DNA of 64,000 nucleotides. Origin: Heterotrichella gracilis. Its lineage: Eukaryota > Sar > Xanthophyceae > Tribonematales > Xanthonemataceae. The notes under the pieces are model-generated. The model saw only the letters and a list, made by a program, of their open reading frames with translations. It searched no databases and was not told the origin of the DNA. Positions 59,001-64,000 of this stretch are shown here, piece by piece. Numbering within the stretch: the stretch's first letter is position 1; each line of letters begins with the position of its first letter. Position numbers and translations under genes: made by a program. Location: NCBI GenBank assembly GCA_032358255.1, contig JAULBX010012322.1:1-64000 (forward strand), given 5' to 3'.

Positions 59001-62000
59001 CCCACAGATGAGCGGTGGAAGGTGAGCTGCATCCATGCATTGCCATGACAAGGGCCAAGAAGCAAACTTGAAAATGTGCACTTTTGATGCTAGCGCTTGA
59101 TGTGGTCATCTCTCTGAATGTAGCTTGCTCCTGATGGCAACAGGGTCATTTTCCAAGACTCTTTTGAGCAAGTGCACATCTTCACGGCCGTGAATGGTGG
59201 TGTCATCTCTGTTTCGCAATTCACGACAACTTTGCAGCGAGCTCTGTGGGATTACACAGATAGTAACCTACTTGGCCTTTCCGATGGAAAAAGCCTGCAT
59301 GTCTACTCTCACATAGACATTTGCATCAACGGTGCATCAATCAGAGATATTATTGAACACACTTTGCCAGATGACAGTTCTCCAGTACTGCTGAAATCTG
59401 GCACGCTAAGTGTCCGGCACCATCGGTTTGGAGACATTGAAAGCTTGGTGTTACCTTGCCATCAAGGTCTACAGGTGTGTTAACCCATCCAGCATGCATC
59501 TTGATGTCATTCTGGAGCGTTTGAGCTTTTACATGGCTGATCCGCACCTTGTGGGTACGCTGGTATGCAATACGTTGTGAAAACTCACCATGGTGTGCGT
59601 CTTTTGCAGAATGGTAACATAGAAACTACAAGCTCAGACCATCTATGGACGCCATTGAAGCAGGCAGTGGTGATGGGCAACCTTGACACCGCATGGCAGA
59701 TTGCAAGGGCTTCCAAGTCACAAGAAATGGCTGAGTTCTATGCTGACGCCTGCATGCAACTGCTGGATATCCCGCGAGCGTTTGCTGCGTATCAGTACAA
59801 GGGCGATGCATCAAAGGCGTCACTGCTACGGCCTCTGTGCCAATGTGAAGAGGTTTCTCTGATAGCAGGGCACGTTTGGGCCTTGATGTACAAGGAGTAT
59901 GAGAAAGCGGAGGTGAGGTGCAGTATGTGCTTCATTGCACTTCCGCACTTTCATTTGCTCTCAATTATATTTTCTTTTGACCAAATGGAGTCAAAAGAAT
60001 CAGGTTGCTAATTAGCCTCGACCACTGTACAGGCCATGTACTTGCAAAGCTCTCGCCCAAAGGCAGCATTGGAGATGTGGGCACAGCTGCAGAAATGGGA
60101 GAGAGCAATTCCGCTGGCACGGCAGTTTGATCCTTCTCAATTGCCTTGGCTTTGTCATCAAATGGCAGAGGTGAGCTCCAATTTGCAAGGCTCTCTCACA
60201 GGCGTGACATGCACATCAATGTCCAATGCATTCGCTGATGGGAGAAGTTGCCCCTTTAGCGGGTTGCTGTTGGACGTTTGGTATCAGAGCCCCCCCATTC
60301 ACAACTTGCCTCTCCCTGTAGAATTTGGAGATCAGTGGCAACTCTGCAGCTGCCACTGAAAGCTACCAAGAAGCTTTGCACTACCTGGAGCACAATGACC
60401 CTCTCATGGCAGAGGGTAGCGACGACTCCCAAGAAGGCATGTACCCGGAGCAACACTTTGTTGAGAAGGATTGCTGGACTGGCATGATGCGCTGCCTGCT
60501 GCGATCTGGAGACGTGAAGCAGGGGAGGCTGATCGCCATGCAGTTGAATGATGGGGATGTGTTGCAGCAAGCGGGGGCTGTGCTTGAGGAGCTGGGGAGA
60601 TCACAGGTACACCTTTCCGTGCATTGCCCATCTGAAGCCACACCCATGTTGGAAGGTTGTGTGCGCCATCTTGCATCCATATAATGATTTACCACTATCT
60701 TTCTTGGGATTACAATGGCGATTTGTTTAAAAACAATGTGCATCCAGTAAATGACGAGAAATTGAATTTCTATATGAAGGTGAATAATGTGCACCGTTTA
60801 AAGGCCGGTGAGTTTTATTTTGGCATTGGCTCACATGGGAGTGCGCACATTGCTTGTGTGCATTTTGCTATGACTAGATGGTGTGCCGCTTTTTCCAGGA
60901 TGCTGCAGAGCTGTATGAGCTAGCTGGCAGTGAAGAGAAGGCAGCGCTGCTGTACTTAGAGGCCAAGGCATACAATGCGGCGCTGCAACTGATGCAGAGG
61001 TTGCAGTCCCCAGCACTGGTGTTGGCCTATGCCGACTCTAGAGAAGGTATGCAAACCATGCATGGACATCTGGCCGTAAAAGTATGTGCCCTTCTGATTC
61101 TCGCAATGGTTTACTGTGCCGTTCACGAGTTGCGACTCTCTGTAATGCACCATACCATGAGATGATGATGGCACTAAAATAGGGAAGGAGGTTATCACTG
61201 AAGGAGGCACTCTTTGCAAACCAGGGGACGGCAGTTATGCAGAGGCGATCACCGCGTACGAGTCTATTGGAGATGTGAAGAGTATGGTGCGCATCTACCT
61301 CCACTGCCTGCAGCAACCGGCAAAAGCCCTAGCTGTGGTTCGCTCCACCCGGAGCGCAGATGCTGCACTGCTGGCAGCCCACTACTGCCTGGCTGCACAG
61401 GACCACAAGGTAACCCCAAACCCTAATGTAACCCTTAGTACGTGGATGTACCTTGGGCACTGCGAGGCACTTGCATGCGCTTCACAGGGGGACTGCCATT
61501 TAATGTAAAGTTTGGTAGTATTGTTGCCCGCTGGTGCTAATCATGCCAGAGATCGTGGTGCTTGATCAACCATGACTCAATAAATATTTGACACTTGCAG
61601 CAGCCACAGGGGCAATATCACAGATCTTGGTAGCCATCCTCGTGGAGTGTACCCTCCTGCATAGCCATGACTGATGTTTTGTTCCACCACATCCGCTGTT
61701 GTCAGGGTGCAATGGAGATGTTTCTGCTGGCAACTTCTCCTGAGCAAGCCCTGGAGGTAGCCTCAGCATCAGGGCTGATGGAGACGCTGAGTGACATGGT
61801 AGGGGACATTGCGCCACCGGCAATCAGCGCGCACTTGGCGCGGCATTTTGATTCCCAGCAGATGTGGGAAAAGGCAGGCGGGTACTACATGCGGGCGCAG
61901 CAGTCGGAGCGGGCAGTGCAGTCGTTTCTCAAGGCAAGCCATGGCATCATATAGTGACATGCATCGAGCAATATATGCAGCCAGATCTAGCAGTCACCTT

Positions 62001-64000
62001 TGCAAGAGGGGCAACTCAATTCTATCCTGGGCAACTCAATTCTATCCTGACACTGTATCATTCTATCCTGACACGCAATCTGCGGTATTGCGTGATGCAT
62101 GATTTTGTTAGGTATTGTCGGCCGACGTGGGCCTGGGCTTAACATATTGAAGCGGATATGTTACCATGTGTGTGCGGCAACAAGCCAGAAAAGGGGGCAT
62201 GTCGATTAAAAGCCTTGACTTGATCATAAAGTGGTGAGTTGCATCTAAACGTGAGGGGGCGGAAAGTAAATCTGTGCACTGCCTGCAGGGTGGGCTGTTG
62301 TCACAGGCCGCGGACGTGGTGGCAGAGGCAAACGACACGGCGCTGGCTGGCGCCCTGCAGCGCCACGTGGCATCCCACCGAGACGCCTCCCCTGAGGACC
62401 TTGCGCACGTGTACCAGGTGCTGCTGGATTTGGGGCTGCACGAGGTTGCCACCGGTGTGGGGCTGCACATGGCGGGGCGGGAGCAGGAGGCGGGCAACTA
62501 CCAGGCAAGATGAGGCCACACAGGATGCCATTGCAATTTATATTGTTCCAGTTTCCTTGATTATTGCAGTATATTTTTTTCAACCATGCGGAGGCCAGTT
62601 ATGTTGCCATTAGTGCAGTGCACAGGCGTAGTAGTCTACATGGGGACTTTCCCCAGGTGGGATGCATCCATTAATAATAGCCATGTGTTATTGAAGCATC
62701 TGTCAATGTGAGGTAGTGTCCAGATCGGGTGGTTACATCCACTTGGGGTAGTGCGCATAGCCATGTATGGTGCCTGTCGTACGCAGTCCGTTCCGCATGC
62801 ATGCCCGAGGAATGGCATGCCGGCTTTTAGTGACTGCAACATCGACCCCGGTGATACGCTGCGTGACACACAGCGATTGTCATGCGGTCACTCAACTCGG
62901 GTACACATGGCACAAGGCACATGCGCACCCCTGCAAATGCCAGGACTGTATTGGCACCCCCACCGTCACTCTAAGTGCCCCTGGTCAGGTCAGGTCAGGT
63001 CAGGTCAACCCTAAACCCTAACCCAATCTTTGCAGGTTGCGCACGACATTGTGTACCAATGCCATGCTGACCTGGCGGGCCAAGGTGTGGAGCCTCCCCC
63101 CGCCCTGCTTCAGCGCCTGCTGCTGCTGCACAGCTACGCGCTGGTCAAGGCGCTCAAGCGGGCAGGACACGACCAGGTGCGCTGCGGTGTGGTCTAGGGT
63201 TTAGGATTTAGGGGTACAAAAACAGGCGATGCTGGACATGTGCGTAGCACGCTTTGCAATGGATGTTTGGTCTGTCGCTTGGTCACTTTCTTACGAGTAT
63301 TTCAGTAGTGGAGCGGCTGTGGTCCTTGCCAAGCTGTGTATTGTATAAAGTAATATTTACTGCTGTGTAATTAATGAAAATTGGTGTACTAACCGGATGC
63401 GTATACATAACTAGTGACCATAAACTCACTTCCCGCCTGCAGATGTGTGCGCGGCTGCTTGCGCGTGTAGCGGCCAACATCTCCTCCTTCCCCTCACACG
63501 CCACCACCATCCTCACATCGGCGGCAATGGAGTGCGCCAGTGGGGGCCTGCCTGGCATCGCCTACCGCATTGCCACCGCCCTCATGGGTCCCCAGCACAA
63601 GGCGGGGATCCCAGCGGAGTACAGGCGCGCCATCGAAAACATGGTCCGGAGGCGAGACACGTACGTGGCTGCACGTGCATTACACAGTTACTGACATGCG
63701 GCGCTAAGCCATGCGTCGTCATGGGCACCCTTGGGGCATGTACTTATCGAGGTATGATCATCAGGGGTGATGTCACCAGGACGTGTGATTGTCCTAGTGT
63801 AATCATCAGGGGTGGTGGTGTTGCCTTCAGGACGTGTGATCATCCTGGTGTGATCAACAAGATGGGGCAGGTGCACCAGGGCGTGTGATCATCCTGGTGT
63901 GATCATCAAGATGGGGCAGTTGCCACCAGGGCGTGTGATCCATTCTGGTGTGGAATTGTGCAGGGGCGAGGACGAGGCAGCAGGCACATGTGCATGCCCT
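56041..64000 (+). CDS. IFT144: Intraflagellar transport protein IFT144 (WDR19), 3' end outside window
   Basis: 22 exons: 56041-56139, 56225-56329, 56415-56522, 56640-56834, 57054-57269, 57379-57448, 57582-57642, 57906-58110, 58233-58439, 58539-58659, 58778-59021, 59144-59474, 59610-59912, 60033-60170, 60322-60606, 60899-61046, 61225-61409, 61706-61933, 62289-62504, 63036-63176, 63443-63660, 63964 on. 1,287 codons in phase; human WDR19 is about 1,340 aa, so roughly 50 residues are missing. Subunit of the IFT-A retrograde transport complex of cilia. N-terminal WD40 propellers (SVALLDRQGGL, AWDSASQHLAILPAAQS, VQDITCIRWATASPLLAI, NTLITIGQDKQVVF), then TPR-like helices (PKAALEMWAQLQKWERAI, YAEAITAYESIGDVKSMVRI, GNYQVAHDIVYQCHADL, MCARLLARVAANISSFPSH). 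The last visible codons (EDEAAGTCACP) match the start of the C-terminal Cys-rich zinc region. Introns at 61934 and 62505 begin with GC. Confidence 0.96.
61949..62008 (-). mobile_element. Possible LINE-like 3' end remnant, copy E
   Basis: GTGACATGCAT, AGCAATATATGCAGCCAGAT, TAGCAGTC and TTTGCA follow the order of copy C (54912-54962). Short and diverged; sits in an IFT144 intron 15 bases after its GC donor. The adjoining 62010-62095 has three copies of CAATTCTATCCTG-like units. Confidence 0.4.
63006..63025. repeat. Interstitial telomere-like tract preceded by (GGTCA)n
   Basis: Five GGTCA units at 62984-63006 run straight into AACCCTAAACCCTAACCC, just upstream of an IFT144 acceptor. Confidence 0.8.
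63741..63955. repeat. Minisatellite, four units of about 50 nt, in last IFT144 intron
   Basis: Units share CACCAGG[AG]CGTGTGATC[AC]T[CT]CTGGTGT and GATCATCA[GA]G; they end about 10 bases before the acceptor at 63963. Confidence 0.88.

Noticed and set aside
62108-62497. 129-codon minus-strand frame rich in Cys, Ser and Ala
   Set aside because: Antisense of the GC-rich IFT144 exon 62289-62504.
63741-63955. CRISPR-like repeat array
   Set aside because: Units are contiguous without unique spacers and lie in a eukaryotic intron; this is a minisatellite.

Overview
Nuclear DNA of a green alga. Evidence: dense short GT-AG introns; an IFT144 gene (so the lineage has cilia); a chloroplast 7-hydroxymethyl chlorophyll a reductase (chlorophyll b cycle); an OPR-type organelle RNA-binding repeat protein; a proline-rich wall-type glycoprotein; and many short tracts of the plant/algal telomere motif TTTAGGG/CCCTAAA inside introns and intergenic DNA. 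Species cannot be fixed from the sequence; a chlorophyte is the safest reading. I see no rRNA, tRNA, CRISPR or bacterial operon structure.

Layout (coding spans, left to right): OPR-like repeat protein (-, 91-2964, runs off the left edge); predicted type I membrane protein (-, 4348-5972); HCAR (+, 6828-11024); FunK1-like kinase (+, 13361-16667); class 3 lipase (-, 17935-22872); HPP-family membrane protein (+, 24905-26909); PDX1 vitamin B6 synthase (+, 28429-31371); mTERF-like repeat protein (-, 33038-35462); cytosolic aspartyl-tRNA synthetase (+, 36000-41518); LAS1 pre-rRNA nuclease (-, 42541-46659); DUF1338/HglS-type dioxygenase (+, 47240-49841); HRGP-SGNH-HRGP chimera (+, 50518-54537); IFT144/WDR19 (+, 56041 to the right edge). 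Exons were joined by matching splice phase. Eleven models close in frame from start to stop or to a window edge; the kinase needs a 19-nt intron (or a frameshift), and the type I protein has an unresolved middle. Several first exons (10-55 codons) are too short to show as ORFs. The genes are functionally unrelated housekeeping, organellar, wall and ciliary genes, several in divergent pairs sharing 0.5-2 kb.

The most striking feature is a recurrent pattern not explained by gene content: introns and 3' flanks of at least nine genes hold degenerate tandem copies ('exon echoes') of the adjacent exon end, carrying its splice site, and commonly interleaved with CCCTAAA tracts. Echoes occur at acceptor edges (HCAR, lipase, AspRS, LAS1, SGNH), at donor edges (AspRS, HPP, PDX1, mTERF-like, DUF1338) and past stop codons (AspRS, HPP). 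One AspRS echo has its own acceptor and donor and would be an in-frame 14-codon exon. This looks like ongoing intron growth and perhaps exon birth by local tandem duplication. Other notable items are a near-perfect 113-bp-arm hairpin between two convergent genes, a possible 19-nt intron, three GC-AG introns, and dispersed LINE-like 3' ends with (CTAA)n tails.
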